A stretch of DNA of 64,000 nucleotides from Pseudomaricurvus alkylphenolicus (GTDB lineage: Bacteria > Pseudomonadota > Gammaproteobacteria > Pseudomonadales > Cellvibrionaceae): the NCBI RefSeq assembly GCF_011683955.1, contig NZ_JAAQPI010000004.1, positions 434,001-498,000 on the forward strand, given 5' to 3'. The position numbers were made by a program, and so were the translations under genes. Position 1 is the stretch's first letter. The number at the start of each line of letters is the position of its first letter. Under the pieces are notes generated by a model that was not told where the DNA came from, did not search any database, and was given only the letters and a program-made list of their open reading frames with translations. This document shows, one piece after another, positions 16,408 to 26,331 of this stretch.

Positions 16408-18822
16408 TCAGAAACTGTACTTCAGTTTCAAACCATAGTTTTGAGGATACAGAGGCGTGGTCTGCAAACGGTCGTTACCACCGGTGGTGGAACGGGCCGT
16501 AACCTCTTCATCCTCGATGTTTTCGATAAAGGCCTCGATTGCAAAACTCTCCTCCGGTGAGATCCAGGTCAGGCGGAAGTCCGTCTTGCTGTAGGAGTCC
16601 TGCACGCCACCCGGAGTATTCGGCAGGTTGAAACCATGGTTGGAGTAATCGTCAGAATAGGCAACCTGAATGGAGGGCGTCAGAACACCGTAGTCACCCA
16701 GCTCGATATCGTACAGGGCGCTCAGGTTAAAACTGAACTCTGGAGTAAACGGCGCACGCTCACCCGCCAGGTTAACGAAATTATTCACTACACCATTTTG
16801 CAACTGGTAAGGGTTAGATGAACCAAACTTACCATACTCAGCGTCCACCCATGCGGCGTTAAAGGCGATTTGCATCCCCTCGATCGGCAACACCAACAGC
16901 TCGATTTCAAAGCCGTCGGCTTCAATATCACCACCGTTGACCGAAGTGGTGGTCACACCACCACCGGGAATTTCGGTCTGGATACTGGTCAACAGGTTGG
17001 TGTACTCGGTGTGGTACGCCGCCAGGTTAACCTGCAGGCGATCATCCCAGAAGCGGCTCTTCAAACCGAGCTCCCAGGATTCCGACTCCTGTGGGTCAGT
17101 GATGTTGCCATTGTGGCTCAATGCACCTGAGAGGAAACCGGTGGAGCCACTGACGTAGGCCATCATCTCTTCGTTGATATCGTATTCCAGACCAAAGCGC
17201 CAGGTGGTATCGGTGTACTTTTTCTCCGGGAACACGCGATCAACACCGGAGCTGTAATTAAACACATAGAGATCGGTGGGGCTGCCGGCCAGTGGTGCGG
17301 TGGGTGAAGGGGGAACAAAGGTCACGAACTTCTCGAAGTCCGGCAGACCGCTGTAGTTACTGGAACCGCCAACGGCCTCCTTATCCTCAGAGTTGTAACG
17401 CAAACCGGCAATCACACGAAACTCATCGGTGAGTGAGTATTCCACCTGGCCGAAGACACCAAATACATCGGTCTCCGTGCGCAGTTCTTCGGCATAACGG
17501 CTGCCGTAGACGGTAGTGGTGTCAACAATTGGGGTACCACTTTGAACGGTGTGCAGTACACCATTATCGTCGGGGACCTGAATACGGTTGTTATCGTGCG
17601 CCGTGTGGCTGTACTGGTAGTAACCGTACTGAGTCTCGTCGTGGGAGAAGTACATGCCGGCGGTCCACTGCAACGCACCGTCATCAGTGGACACCAAAGT
17701 AAATTCCTGGGTCCAGGACTCAGCGTAGTCGGTGGCGGAGCCACGGCTGAATGGCTGGCCGCTATAGTCAATGTCGCCAGCGGCATCCATCTTAAAGTCG
17801 GTATAGGAGCTGATGGACTTGAAGGCCATGCCGTCCAGATCCCAGTTCACTTCGATGGTGACATTGTCCTCAGTCAAGTCGCCATTTTCGACATAGTCGT
17901 ATTCAATATCGTAAAAGCCTTGGGTGGCATAGCTAACTTCGCTCAGACCGGCACCATTGCGGGGGTTCTGGCAGTCCAGAAATTCGCCATAGAGGTCGGT
18001 CAGGCCGTTAGCCGTTACCGGGCGACAAATCCCCGCGGTGGAAAAGAGGCCTACAAAAGTGCCTTTTTCTTCAGCGCTGGAGACGCGAGCCAGTACTTCC
18101 AAATTCTCACTTGGCTGCCACAGCGCAGAAACCCGCAGGGAGACATTGTCATCAATCCCCAGGTCTTTACCCGCGCTGTTCTCGATCCAGCCGTCACTGC
18201 GTTCGGTGAGTCCTGCGACCCGCAGGGCAAAGGTATCGCTGACAGGGATATTGAGCACACCCTCAGTGCGCACGACCCCAAAGCGAGCCGCAGTCACTTC
18301 CAGTTCGCCGCTCTGTTCCTCAAGGTCTGGGCGATTGGTATGCAAGTTAATGGCACCACCAAAGGTATTACGACCGTAGAGTGTTCCCTGAGGGCCCTTC
18401 AGGACTTCAAGACGCTCCACATCATAGAAAGCACGGGTCTGCTGAGAAGCTCGGGGTTTGTAGACACCGTCTACAAACAGGCCCACCACCGAGGCATTGT
18501 CACCATAGGTGTTGTTTGAATTGGTGCCGCGAATGGCAATCTTGGCATCGTTGCCATAGGTACCGTATGAGATACCAGCGCCGATCAACTCAAGACGGGA
18601 AATGTCCGTCAAACCCGCTTTGTCCATACCTTCAGCGGTGATGGCCTGTACTGACTGGCCAATATCCTGCAATCCTTCCTGCCGTTTCTGGGCTGTGACA
18701 ATTATCTCTTCCAGTGCCCAAGTATCTGCATCTGATTCGGCGGCCGATACCGACACCGGCAGCAGCGCAGCACCCATGGTGATCAACGCAATTTGCTTGG
18801 CTAGGAAATGCTTAGCTGTCAT
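16408..18822 (-). CDS. TonB-dependent outer-membrane receptor 1
   Basis: An 804-residue receptor with signal peptide ending near SVSAAES, a TonB box EEIIVTAQKR, then the plug domain (IAIRGTNSNNTYG, VDGVYKPR, VERLEVLKGPQGTLYGRNTFGGAIN) and a beta-barrel ending in YGLKLKYSF. The plug and terminal aromatic signals are typical of the family. The ligand is unknown. It stands alone between the SDR and the NTF2-like gene; the terminators on both sides suggest its own transcript. Confidence 0.9.
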   Translation of the reverse strand: MTAKHFLAKQIALITMGAALLPVSVSAAESDADTWALEEIIVTAQKRQEGLQDIGQSVQAITAEGMDKAGLTDISRLELIGAGISYGTYGNDAKIAIRGTNSNNTYGDNASVVGLFVDGVYKPRASQQTRAFYDVERLEVLKGPQGTLYGRNTFGGAINLHTNRPDLEEQSGELEVTAARFGVVRTEGVLNIPVSDTFALRVAGLTERSDGWIENSAGKDLGIDDNVSLRVSALWQPSENLEVLARVSSAEEKGTFVGLFSTAGICRPVTANGLTDLYGEFLDCQNPRNGAGLSEVSYATQGFYDIEYDYVENGDLTEDNVTIEVNWDLDGMAFKSISSYTDFKMDAAGDIDYSGQPFSRGSATDYAESWTQEFTLVSTDDGALQWTAGMYFSHDETQYGYYQYSHTAHDNNRIQVPDDNGVLHTVQSGTPIVDTTTVYGSRYAEELRTETDVFGVFGQVEYSLTDEFRVIAGLRYNSEDKEAVGGSSNYSGLPDFEKFVTFVPPSPTAPLAGSPTDLYVFNYSSGVDRVFPEKKYTDTTWRFGLEYDINEEMMAYVSGSTGFLSGALSHNGNITDPQESESWELGLKSRFWDDRLQVNLAAYHTEYTNLLTSIQTEIPGGGVTTTSVNGGDIEADGFEIELLVLPIEGMQIAFNAAWVDAEYGKFGSSNPYQLQNGVVNNFVNLAGERAPFTPEFSFNLSALYDIELGDYGVLTPSIQVAYSDDYSNHGFNLPNTPGGVQDSYSKTDFRLTWISPEESFAIEAFIENIEDEEVTARSTTGGNDRLQTTPLYPQNYGLKLKYSF

Positions 18823-18973
18823 GTGAACTCCTCACTTATGTGATTATTTTTGGCTTTTGACTTCGAATGCAGTCAAGTTGAATTTGAATATACTCCCACC
18901 TATCGGCACATTCTTTCGCTCGCGTACTGTTTTTTTACTGCCCCCTCATTTTGTTGTTTAGGGGTGTTAATGC

Positions 18974-19011
18974 AAAAAAACCGGGCTTGCGCGGATTTCG
19001 CGCAGGCCCGG
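18974..19011 (-). terminator. Rho-independent terminator of the NTF2-like gene
   Basis: A 13-bp GC-rich stem (18981-18993 with 18999-19011, one G-T pair, GATTT loop) is followed on the minus strand by seven T. It lies 50 bases beyond the stop at 19063. A textbook intrinsic terminator. Confidence 0.9.
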
Positions 19012-19062
19012 CCTGGGTAAGGTCCAATTGGAGAGGATGCCCGAATTAAGAGTAAGCGGGGA

Positions 19063-20085
19063 TCAGGCGGCCTCGCGAAGCCCCTTGACCCGTTCCAGCA
19101 AGTCCACACCGATTTGCAGGCAAGCATAGAGCAGGTCCACCAGCACCCAATCCTCGTGCAGCAGATCGTCCCGGCGGGTGTAAAAATCCATAATGCGCCA
19201 TTCAACCCGATTACCGGTAGGTGCAATACCCATAAATTCGCCGGTGTGAGTGCCCTGAAGCGCTCTGAGTCCGCCCATGGCAGCGCAGTGTCCTTCACCA
19301 AAGCGCGCCTTGTGAAAGCCGCCGATACGATCAGGATGGCCCGCGACAATCGGTCCCTGGGCATTGCGGTAAAACTCTTCCATACCAAAGGCACTGCCTA
19401 TACCACTGGGGCCATACCAGACCATATCCTCGGTCCAGTGGCCTTCCATACCCGGCTTTTCGCGATCGGTTTTATCGTACTGCATGCCCTTGAAGAGCAT
19501 GTTGTAAAGCACCTGGAAGGATTTTTGCGACTCTTGTTCGTCCTGGGGCTCCAGCAGCACGCCATTGCCTGCCATCGGTCCGGGTACCCAAATCTCGCGA
19601 CCGGGGCTGGGGGGGACCACGTCAACGCCTGCCTGCTTCATCAAGCTAATGATGTCGAACAACGTATAGATCTCAACGATCTTACCGTCCACAAGGCGGC
19701 TAAATTCACCAAATCGAAAATGCACGGTCTGGCCAGTGGCGGGTATGCCGAGAAAGTCCTCGGCAAAGGTACCAATGTAGTCGCCCATGCCCGCAACCCA
19801 ATCCTGCGTATCTTCCAATTTATGGACTTCTGGACCTACCTGTCCACCCAGGAACAGATACGTGCGTTTATGCAGATCCGGGAAGGAACGTAGCAGTGGT
19901 TGCCAAAGCTCCCGGTAGAGGGCGTCGCGTCCCTGGATGTTGTTAAAGGGGTGAGGTCCTTGCCAAAGAATGTCTTCGTCCATAAATTCATCGAGCAGAT
20001 CACCGATCCGGCCGGGAGCCTGATTGCAGCGCTGCCAGAAATTCCACACGGTGGTCTTGCTTTGTTGAACGATGGGATGAGTCAT
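19063..20085 (-). CDS. Double NTF2/SnoaL-like protein 1
   Basis: A 340-residue protein that looks like two tandem SnoaL-like (NTF2 fold) domains. The first, about residues 15-160, has DLLDEFMDEDILWQGPHPFN and FLGIPATGQTVHFRFGEF; the second, about 195-325, has EGHWTEDMVWYGPSG and GIAPTGNRVEWRIMDFY. Single SnoaL-like domains are polyketide cyclases, isomerases or dehydratases; fused pairs are mostly uncharacterised. There is no signal peptide, so it is cytosolic. It lies 68 bases downstream of a small secreted protein gene and ends at a strong terminator. A second double-domain protein of similar length is at 29238-30227. Confidence 0.75.
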   Translation of the reverse strand: MTHPIVQQSKTTVWNFWQRCNQAPGRIGDLLDEFMDEDILWQGPHPFNNIQGRDALYRELWQPLLRSFPDLHKRTYLFLGGQVGPEVHKLEDTQDWVAGMGDYIGTFAEDFLGIPATGQTVHFRFGEFSRLVDGKIVEIYTLFDIISLMKQAGVDVVPPSPGREIWVPGPMAGNGVLLEPQDEQESQKSFQVLYNMLFKGMQYDKTDREKPGMEGHWTEDMVWYGPSGIGSAFGMEEFYRNAQGPIVAGHPDRIGGFHKARFGEGHCAAMGGLRALQGTHTGEFMGIAPTGNRVEWRIMDFYTRRDDLLHEDWVLVDLLYACLQIGVDLLERVKGLREAA

Positions 20086-20153
20086 AAAGTGCCTGTTTAA
20101 AAGTGCCTGCGTAAACCTATACGGCTGTGATAAACGTTGATCTCCAGGATTGC

Positions 20154-20570
20154 CTATAGTCCTAGACTGTTGCCCTTAACGACCAACGCATTGAAAGAGT
20201 GTTTGCCCTCGAAGTAGGCAACGATCCGTCCCCGTGAGTCGCGAAAAAGTGGAAAACACTTCTCGCCGTTGCCCCAGGTGTTCCAGTGGGAACACAGCGC
20301 ACCGCCTTCAGCGCGCCAACGCCCCGAGTCACGACTGCTGCCAGACTCGCCCCGCTCTTGTCGCAGGTTCAGGTAGTAAACCGCCCAGAAGCTTTCTTCA
20401 CCTCGCTTGGCGCCGTCGCTGACCAGAGTATTGCCCTTGAGCAACGTGCGAATTTCGGCGTCGCTCAGGGGAGTAAGCATGTCTTTGGTCTCCTCCGAGA
20501 GGGCATAGCGGCTGGTCGCTGCCAGAAAGCAGATACTCACAATCGCAAGATGAAGGAATCTCTGGGACAT
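20154..20570 (-). CDS. Small secreted protein, unknown
   Basis: 138 residues with a signal peptide (MSQRFLHLAIVSICFLAATSRYALS). The mature part starts with LTPLSDAEIRTLLKGNTLVSDG, then has GRWRAEGGALCSHW, GNGEKCFPLF and GRIVAYFEG. The two Cys residues could form a disulfide. This pattern recalls small periplasmic proteins of unknown function in proteobacteria, but I cannot name the family. It lies between the AraC regulator and the NTF2-like gene on the same strand. Confidence 0.65.
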   Translation of the reverse strand: MSQRFLHLAIVSICFLAATSRYALSEETKDMLTPLSDAEIRTLLKGNTLVSDGAKRGEESFWAVYYLNLRQERGESGSSRDSGRWRAEGGALCSHWNTWGNGEKCFPLFRDSRGRIVAYFEGKHSFNALVVKGNSLGL

Positions 20571-20676
20571 AAACGTTCCTGGGTGCGGTGGGGGTCTGAA
20601 AAGACTACACCTCGGAACGGGGATTTACTTACTTTAGCGTACGCTTTTTTTACGGCCGCCTCACTTAAGCGCGTCC

Positions 20677-21726
20677 TTACTGGGACAGCCGTTTGGCAGC
20701 CGGCAATACGGTCCCGGCATGACGAAATTGTTTGGGGCTGCAGCCGAATCGCTTCTTGAACGCCGTACTGAACGCCGGCGCGTGCCGAAATCCCACTTGC
20801 AACGCAATCTCCATCAGCGAACATTCACCTTGCTGCAATAACCGCATCGCATGCTGCAGCTTCAGTTCGCGACAGTATTCAAAAATTGGCGATCCATAGA
20901 GAACCTTAAATCCAAAACAGAGCTTGTTGCGGTTGAGTCCAACCTGATGGGCAAGATCATCAATACTCGGCGGATCAATATAGTTTCCTTTGATGATCCG
21001 GTGAGCATCTTCGAGCAACTTAACATCGCGCTGGTGCAAGTCCAGCGCCGACGTATCGTCTGGGCCACTCAGCAAGGCTTCGGCGACAAAACTGATGATC
21101 TCACGCGCCTTGCCCTCCAGATACAACCGCAGCAAGTTGCCGTTCAAACGGCACTGCATCACCTCAGTGGCCACCGAAGCCAGCTCTGGAGACAGCGGAA
21201 GAATCACTACCCGAGCGCGGCGTTTCTCATCCTGTTCGAAGTCCTTGAATAGCGAGGGCATGGATTGCATATCCAGATGCCAGACATCGCTGAGCAGTCG
21301 CCTGGGTAACAGCAAGGTGACTCCGCAATGTCGACTGTCATTATCGGTAACCTGATAAACTTCGAACCCTGGGGGCTGATCAATCAGGTAACAGACCTGG
21401 CCGGAGAAACTGCTACTGCCTTCATTGACCCCCTCGAAACGCCCCTCTCCCACCAGGCTGAGGCGAATGCGGATCATATCGTCCCCCATCAGCTGCTGAC
21501 GGGCCCTGCCGTTAAAGGAGACATCACCTCGGGAAAATACCAGCTCGCTGCCGGGTTCACTGATTTCGTAGCTACCGCCGTAACCCGAGGCCAGGCTACT
21601 GTCGAAGGCGTCCGAGCGGTAGCGAACGCCGAAGTCTGATGGCTGCATCAAGGTGGAGTCGGGTTTAACATGGGCCTGAACATCGGCGAAAAAACGATCT
21701 ACAATCTGTTGGTGTGCAAAACCCAT
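20677..21726 (-). CDS. AraC-family regulator (PchR-like C-terminus)
   Basis: A 349-residue regulator. The C-terminal helix-turn-helix pair reads PPSIDDLAHQVGLNRNKLC and CSLMEIALQVGFRHAPAFSTAFKKRFGCSP, close to PchR/YbtA-type AraC proteins. The N-terminal about 240 residues are a sensor-like region with no named domain. The gene is 57 bases downstream of purU on the same strand, so it may be read from the sox-purU transcript or from its own promoter. Its target could be the small secreted protein and NTF2-like genes that follow. Confidence 0.82.
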   Translation of the reverse strand: MGFAHQQIVDRFFADVQAHVKPDSTLMQPSDFGVRYRSDAFDSSLASGYGGSYEISEPGSELVFSRGDVSFNGRARQQLMGDDMIRIRLSLVGEGRFEGVNEGSSSFSGQVCYLIDQPPGFEVYQVTDNDSRHCGVTLLLPRRLLSDVWHLDMQSMPSLFKDFEQDEKRRARVVILPLSPELASVATEVMQCRLNGNLLRLYLEGKAREIISFVAEALLSGPDDTSALDLHQRDVKLLEDAHRIIKGNYIDPPSIDDLAHQVGLNRNKLCFGFKVLYGSPIFEYCRELKLQHAMRLLQQGECSLMEIALQVGFRHAPAFSTAFKKRFGCSPKQFRHAGTVLPAAKRLSQ

Positions 21727-21783
21727 GGTTCAACTGACCTAATTTTTGTGAGTGGCGATGGTGCGTCAGAACTGAAGTATAGA

Positions 21784-22656
21784 TTACAGGATAACGGTCC
21801 GCGCTCCGTTCAGCACTACTCGCCGCTCAACATGCAACTTAACGGCCCGGGCCAGGGTCGTGGCCTCAGTATCATGCCCCAACACCACCATATCGGCCGC
21901 CGTCTGAGCGTGGGTTACCGGTCGTACATCCTGAGCGATAATCGGCCCTTCATCCAAATCCGACGTGACGTAGTGGGCGGTTGCGCCAATCAGTTTTACG
22001 CCCCGCGCGTGTGCCTGATGATAAGGCTTGGCGCCTTTAAAGCTCGGCAGAAACGAGTGATGAATATTGATCGCCCGACCTTCGAGCTGTTGACACATAT
22101 GATCGGACAATACCTGCATATAGCGCGCCAACACCAGAAGATCCACGCGTTCTTTGTCCATTAATCCCAGAATTTGCGCCTCCTGCTGAGGCTTAGTCTC
22201 TTTACTGATGGGGAAATGGTGGTAAGGAATACCATACCACTCGACCAAACCGCGACAATCGTCATGGTTAGACACCACACCAACGATATCCACTGGCAGG
22301 ACACCGGATTTCCATTTGGTCAGCAGCACGTTCAGACAGTGGTCGTACTTGGACACCGCCAACAGCAACCTGGGGCGGTAGTCCATCGGCGTCATGCTGT
22401 ATTCCATGTTGTAACGATCCGCCAACTGAGCAAACTGCTGCTGAAAACGATCGATATCTTCGGTAAGGGAGCGATCATCAAATACCTTGCGGTAAAAACA
22501 CGTGTGATTATCCGGGTCGGTGTAATGAGAGGTATCGGTAACAAAAGCACCACAGCGATAGAACAACTGCGACACTTCCGCAAAGATGCCCAGACGATCC
22601 GGGCATTTGTAAGTCAAAATATACTGCTTGCAGGCGGTCTGCTGCGTCATCGACAC
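21784..22656 (-). CDS. purU: Formyltetrahydrofolate deformylase
   Basis: A 290-residue enzyme that hydrolyses 10-formyl-THF to formate and THF. An N-terminal ACT-like domain (TYKCPDRLGIFAEVSQLFY) is followed by the formyltransferase-fold catalytic domain with INIHHSFLPSFKGAKPYHQA and TAHYVTSDLDEGPIIAQD, which hold the Asn, His and Asp of the active site. Its length is normal. It starts five bases after the soxG stop and is the last gene of soxBDAG-purU. Here it would recycle THF loaded with one-carbon units from sarcosine oxidation, the usual reason for this linkage. Confidence 0.95.
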   Translation of the reverse strand: MSMTQQTACKQYILTYKCPDRLGIFAEVSQLFYRCGAFVTDTSHYTDPDNHTCFYRKVFDDRSLTEDIDRFQQQFAQLADRYNMEYSMTPMDYRPRLLLAVSKYDHCLNVLLTKWKSGVLPVDIVGVVSNHDDCRGLVEWYGIPYHHFPISKETKPQQEAQILGLMDKERVDLLVLARYMQVLSDHMCQQLEGRAINIHHSFLPSFKGAKPYHQAHARGVKLIGATAHYVTSDLDEGPIIAQDVRPVTHAQTAADMVVLGHDTEATTLARAVKLHVERRVVLNGARTVIL

Positions 22657-22661
22657 ACTCC

Positions 22662-23330
22662 TTAACGTTGACCGGTTTCAATACGACACCCGAATTCGCG
22701 TCCGGCATCCAACAGCCAACTGGCCAAATAGTCGGCAAAACTGCGACGGATCACCAGATCAAAACTGCCGTCGGCCTTTTTGCTGACCAGCGCCGTGGCC
22801 TTGGCCAGGGTAGTCTGGACGCAGCGACCTGGGCCAAAGTGTCTGGGATGAAAGTCGTAACCACTGGATTTCTTCAGAACGGTGGCCACCGCTTCTCCAC
22901 TGAGGTTAATCAATGTCTGGCCGCCGCTGATGTCCACGATGGCAATATGGCCACTGATGGCTTGCCGCAGTGCCGTTTCAGTCCGGCCTTCCGAGCCACC
23001 CGGGACTATCAGCAGCCATTCGTTGGGCCCCAGCCAGTAAATGCTGTTGTCGCCGTTGGTCTCAAACGTTCCCGGCGAAAGCGGTAATGTCACCCCCAAC
23101 ACCTGCTCCACTCCAGCTGTGAACAACTCACTCTGCGGATTACCGCGTAAATTCAGGTGCCCTCGAAGCCCGGCTTCTTCAACCACTAACCCAACCGCGC
23201 CCTTTTTTGCCTGTGCCATACCGGAAAATTTACCCAGGAAGTAGTGCAACGGCGACTCGATACTCACTGCGGCATTGACTGATGCAGAGACTGTATTGGT
23301 CGTGGCTTTGTCTTCAATAATTTCAGACAT
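22662..23330 (-). CDS. soxG: Sarcosine oxidase, gamma subunit
   Basis: About 222 residues from ATG 23330 (MSEIIEDKA), which overlaps the soxA stop by 8 bases; the longer frame to 23396 would lie inside soxA. It has the gamma-subunit features LFTAGVEQVLGVTLPLSPGTF, YWLGPNEWLLIVPGG and GEAVATVLKKSSGYDFHP, ending in FDLVIRRSFADYLASWLLDAG. The subunit is related to the GcvT fold and completes the heterotetramer. Confidence 0.92.
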   Translation of the reverse strand: MSEIIEDKATTNTVSASVNAAVSIESPLHYFLGKFSGMAQAKKGAVGLVVEEAGLRGHLNLRGNPQSELFTAGVEQVLGVTLPLSPGTFETNGDNSIYWLGPNEWLLIVPGGSEGRTETALRQAISGHIAIVDISGGQTLINLSGEAVATVLKKSSGYDFHPRHFGPGRCVQTTLAKATALVSKKADGSFDLVIRRSFADYLASWLLDAGREFGCRIETGQR

Positions 23331-26300
23331 TCTGACGATCTCCCTTGGGGTCGTAAAACACGGAGCTGACAATCTCAGCAGCAATATTGCGGCCATCGGC
23401 CAGCGGGCAATGCACCACCTCGCCCATGCGGTTGAGCCCCCCCTTGACCACCGCCAGCGCGAAGCTGTGGCCGAGGTTGGCGCTGTAATAACTGGAGGTC
23501 ACGTGCCCTTGCATATCCATGGGTATTGCTTGGTTCGGGTCGTTGACGATCTGTGCTCCCTCGGGCAACACTTCCTTTTCATTCAATGGTTTAAGCCCCA
23601 CGAATTGCTTGCGGTTTTCTCGCACAGTGTCGCTGCGCTCCAGAGAACGTTTGCCAATAAAGCTGAAAGCCTTTTTCTTGCCCACCACCCAGTCCATATT
23701 CATGTCCTGGGGTGTCATGGAGCCATCGGTGTCCTGGCCAACGATAATAAAACCCTTCTCGGCTCGCAGAACGTGCATGGTTTCAGTGCCGTAAGGCGTT
23801 ATATCAAACTCCCTACCGGCCTCAATCAACTTCTCCCAAATGTAACGGCCATAGTGGGCGGGTACATTCACCTCGAACGACAGTTCGCCGGTGAAGCTGA
23901 TGCGGAAAATACGCGCCTTCACGTCTGCCACAGTGCCGTCACGCCAATCCATAAACTTGAAGCTGTCGTTGGACAGGTCCACGTCTTGGCACACTTTTTC
24001 AATCACTTTGCGAGCGTTGGGCCCGGTCACGGTGGCAGTGGTCCAGTGGTCAGTCACGGAGGTAAAGTACACTTCCAGTTCCGGCCATTCCGTCTGCTGC
24101 CACAGTTCCAACCAAGCCAGAACCCCGGCGGCACCACCGGTGGTGGTGAACATCAGATAGTGGTTTTCTCCGAGACAGGCGGTCACGCCGTCGTCAAAGA
24201 TCATGCCATCTTCTTTCAACATCACACCGTAACGGCACTTGCCCGGTGCCAGCTTGAGATAGGCATTGGTATAAATTCTGGTGATAAACTCAGCGGCATC
24301 CGGCCCCTGAATATCAATCTTGCCCAAGGTCGAGGCATCAAGGATACCAACACTGTTGCGCACGGCCAGACATTCACGATTGACCGCATCGTGCATGGTC
24401 TCGCCGGGTTTCGGGAAGTACCAGGGGCGCTTCCATTGCCCCACGTTTTCAAATGCCGCGCCGTTTTCCACATGCCAGCGATGCATCGCAGTGTAGCGCT
24501 CGGGGTCAAACAGCTCTTTGACATCACGCCCGGCGATAGCGCCGAATGTGGTGGGTGTATAGGACGGTCTGAAGATGGTGGTACCTGTTTCCGGAATGCC
24601 TTGCCCCAAGGCCTTGGATAAGATCGCCATACCATTAATATTACCCAGCTTGCCCTGGTCGGTACCAAAGCCCATCGCCGTATAACGTTTAACGTGTTCT
24701 ACGGATTCATAGCCTTCGCGAGCCGCCAATTCAATACCGGCTGCGGTGACGTCCAATTGAAAGTCCACGAACTGCTTGGGTGCGCGACTGGTTCGTTTGC
24801 TATGGGGCACCAGGAACAGCGCCTGCTGTGGTTGTTCCTGCAGCTCCGTAAACTTCGGAAGCGGCAGCTGTGAAGTGTCCGTTCCAAATCCGGCCTGTTG
24901 CGCCGCTTCGGCTCCTGCACGAGCCCCTTCCTGAAGGCAACCAAGCAAGCTGTAGGTGCCGTTAGCGGCACCGGCGGAACGCTCTTTTTGTTTGGATTCA
25001 CCCGGCAGGAAGCCGACCACGTCATCACTCCAGACCGGTTTGGCACCGGTATGAGAGCTGAGATGAATGGCTGGGCTCCAACCGCCGGAGCTGGCGAGCA
25101 GATCGCAACTCAGCGTTTGAGGCGGGCCAGTCACGGCACTGCCTTCGCGATTTAGGGGTGCCACCAGCGCTGCTTTTACTCGTTTGCCCCCACGAGCTTC
25201 AATAACACCGTAGCCATCCAGAATATCAATGCCCAGCTTTCGAGCATAATCAACCCATTCGCCTTTTGGGTTGTGTCGGGTATCCACCACTGCGACCACT
25301 TCACGTCCGGCGCTGTGCCAGTCAATGGCGGTCTGATAGGCACCGTCGTTGGTGGTAAAGAGGACGAGTTTGTTACCCGGCGCCACCCCATAACGATTAA
25401 CATAGGTGCTAACACTGGAGGCGAGCATCACGCCTGGAACATCGTTATTGGCAAACACCAGCGGCCTTTCGATCGCGCCAGTGGCCAGCACCACCTGACG
25501 GGCACGTACCCGATGCAGGCGTTGCCGCACACCCGTGGTCGCCACCGGACCGAGATGATCCGTGCGACGTTCGAGGATCGCCAGGAAGTTGTGGTCGTAG
25601 TAACCAAAAACGGTACTGCGCGGTAACAGTTCCACATTATTGAAATTACTCAGTTCAGTGATCGTTTGTGAAACCCACTCACGACATGGCTTACCATCCA
25701 ACGTCTGTGTCGCAGCCAACAAACTTCCGCCAAACTCATTTTGTTCGTCCGCAATAATCACTCTGGCACCAGTGCGCGCCGCTTCCAGCGCCGCCATCAG
25801 ACCAGCGGGGCCTGCACCCACCACCAACACGTCGCAGTGCTGATTAAGTTTGTCATAAACATCCGGGTCGGCCTCCACCGGCGCACGTCCCAGACCGGCG
25901 GCTTTGCGAATCCAGGGTTCGCTGAACTCCCAAATTTTTTTCGAACCCATAAACGTCTTGTAGTAAAAACCCGGCGGCATCAGACCGCCGAGCAACCCCA
26001 GACTGCCTTTTATGTCGAAGTCGACACTGGGCCAGCCGCTGACACTGTTCGCCTCCAGCCCTTCGTAGAGTTCTACCTGAGTGGCACGCAGATTGGGAAC
26101 CGTCTGCGAGCCGTGACTGATCTGTACAATGGCATTGGGTTCCTCAGCGCCATGGCCGACAATGCCTCTCGGACGACCGTATTTAAAGCTGCGCCCTACG
26201 ATGTCGACACCGTTGGCCAACAGTGCCGCAGCCAGGGTATCGCCCTGTCGGCCCTGGTAGCGTTTGCCGTTAAAACGAAAATAGATCGGCTTGCCGTTGT

Positions 26301-26331
26301 CCGCACCGCGGTCAATTCTGCGGGTAAGCAT
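23323..26331 (-). CDS. soxA: Sarcosine oxidase, alpha subunit
   Basis: A 1002-residue subunit, the normal length. The N-terminal ferredoxin-like region (FRFNGKRYQGRQGDTLAAAL) lacks cluster Cys, as usual. A dinucleotide-binding domain follows with LVVGAGPAGLMAALEAARTG, then an aminomethyltransferase (GcvT)-like C-terminal half near residues 600-990 that binds THF. The enzyme oxidises sarcosine to glycine, making 5,10-methylene-THF and peroxide. Its ATG overlaps the soxD stop as TAATG. Confidence 0.96.
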   Translation of the reverse strand: MLTRRIDRGADNGKPIYFRFNGKRYQGRQGDTLAAALLANGVDIVGRSFKYGRPRGIVGHGAEEPNAIVQISHGSQTVPNLRATQVELYEGLEANSVSGWPSVDFDIKGSLGLLGGLMPPGFYYKTFMGSKKIWEFSEPWIRKAAGLGRAPVEADPDVYDKLNQHCDVLVVGAGPAGLMAALEAARTGARVIIADEQNEFGGSLLAATQTLDGKPCREWVSQTITELSNFNNVELLPRSTVFGYYDHNFLAILERRTDHLGPVATTGVRQRLHRVRARQVVLATGAIERPLVFANNDVPGVMLASSVSTYVNRYGVAPGNKLVLFTTNDGAYQTAIDWHSAGREVVAVVDTRHNPKGEWVDYARKLGIDILDGYGVIEARGGKRVKAALVAPLNREGSAVTGPPQTLSCDLLASSGGWSPAIHLSSHTGAKPVWSDDVVGFLPGESKQKERSAGAANGTYSLLGCLQEGARAGAEAAQQAGFGTDTSQLPLPKFTELQEQPQQALFLVPHSKRTSRAPKQFVDFQLDVTAAGIELAAREGYESVEHVKRYTAMGFGTDQGKLGNINGMAILSKALGQGIPETGTTIFRPSYTPTTFGAIAGRDVKELFDPERYTAMHRWHVENGAAFENVGQWKRPWYFPKPGETMHDAVNRECLAVRNSVGILDASTLGKIDIQGPDAAEFITRIYTNAYLKLAPGKCRYGVMLKEDGMIFDDGVTACLGENHYLMFTTTGGAAGVLAWLELWQQTEWPELEVYFTSVTDHWTTATVTGPNARKVIEKVCQDVDLSNDSFKFMDWRDGTVADVKARIFRISFTGELSFEVNVPAHYGRYIWEKLIEAGREFDITPYGTETMHVLRAEKGFIIVGQDTDGSMTPQDMNMDWVVGKKKAFSFIGKRSLERSDTVRENRKQFVGLKPLNEKEVLPEGAQIVNDPNQAIPMDMQGHVTSSYYSANLGHSFALAVVKGGLNRMGEVVHCPLADGRNIAAEIVSSVFYDPKGDRQNV

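Noticed and set aside
17542-18519. Long plus-strand frame opposite TonB receptor 1
   Set aside because: It is antisense to a well-supported receptor gene, with no ribosome site or known motif; codon bias of the receptor creates it.
20630-20650. AGCGTACGCT followed by T7 as a terminator
   Set aside because: The palindrome leaves no usable loop and reads on the plus strand, where no gene ends.
23275-24621. Long plus-strand frame opposite soxA
   Set aside because: It is a mirror of the strongly biased soxA coding sequence, and its residues match no family I know.
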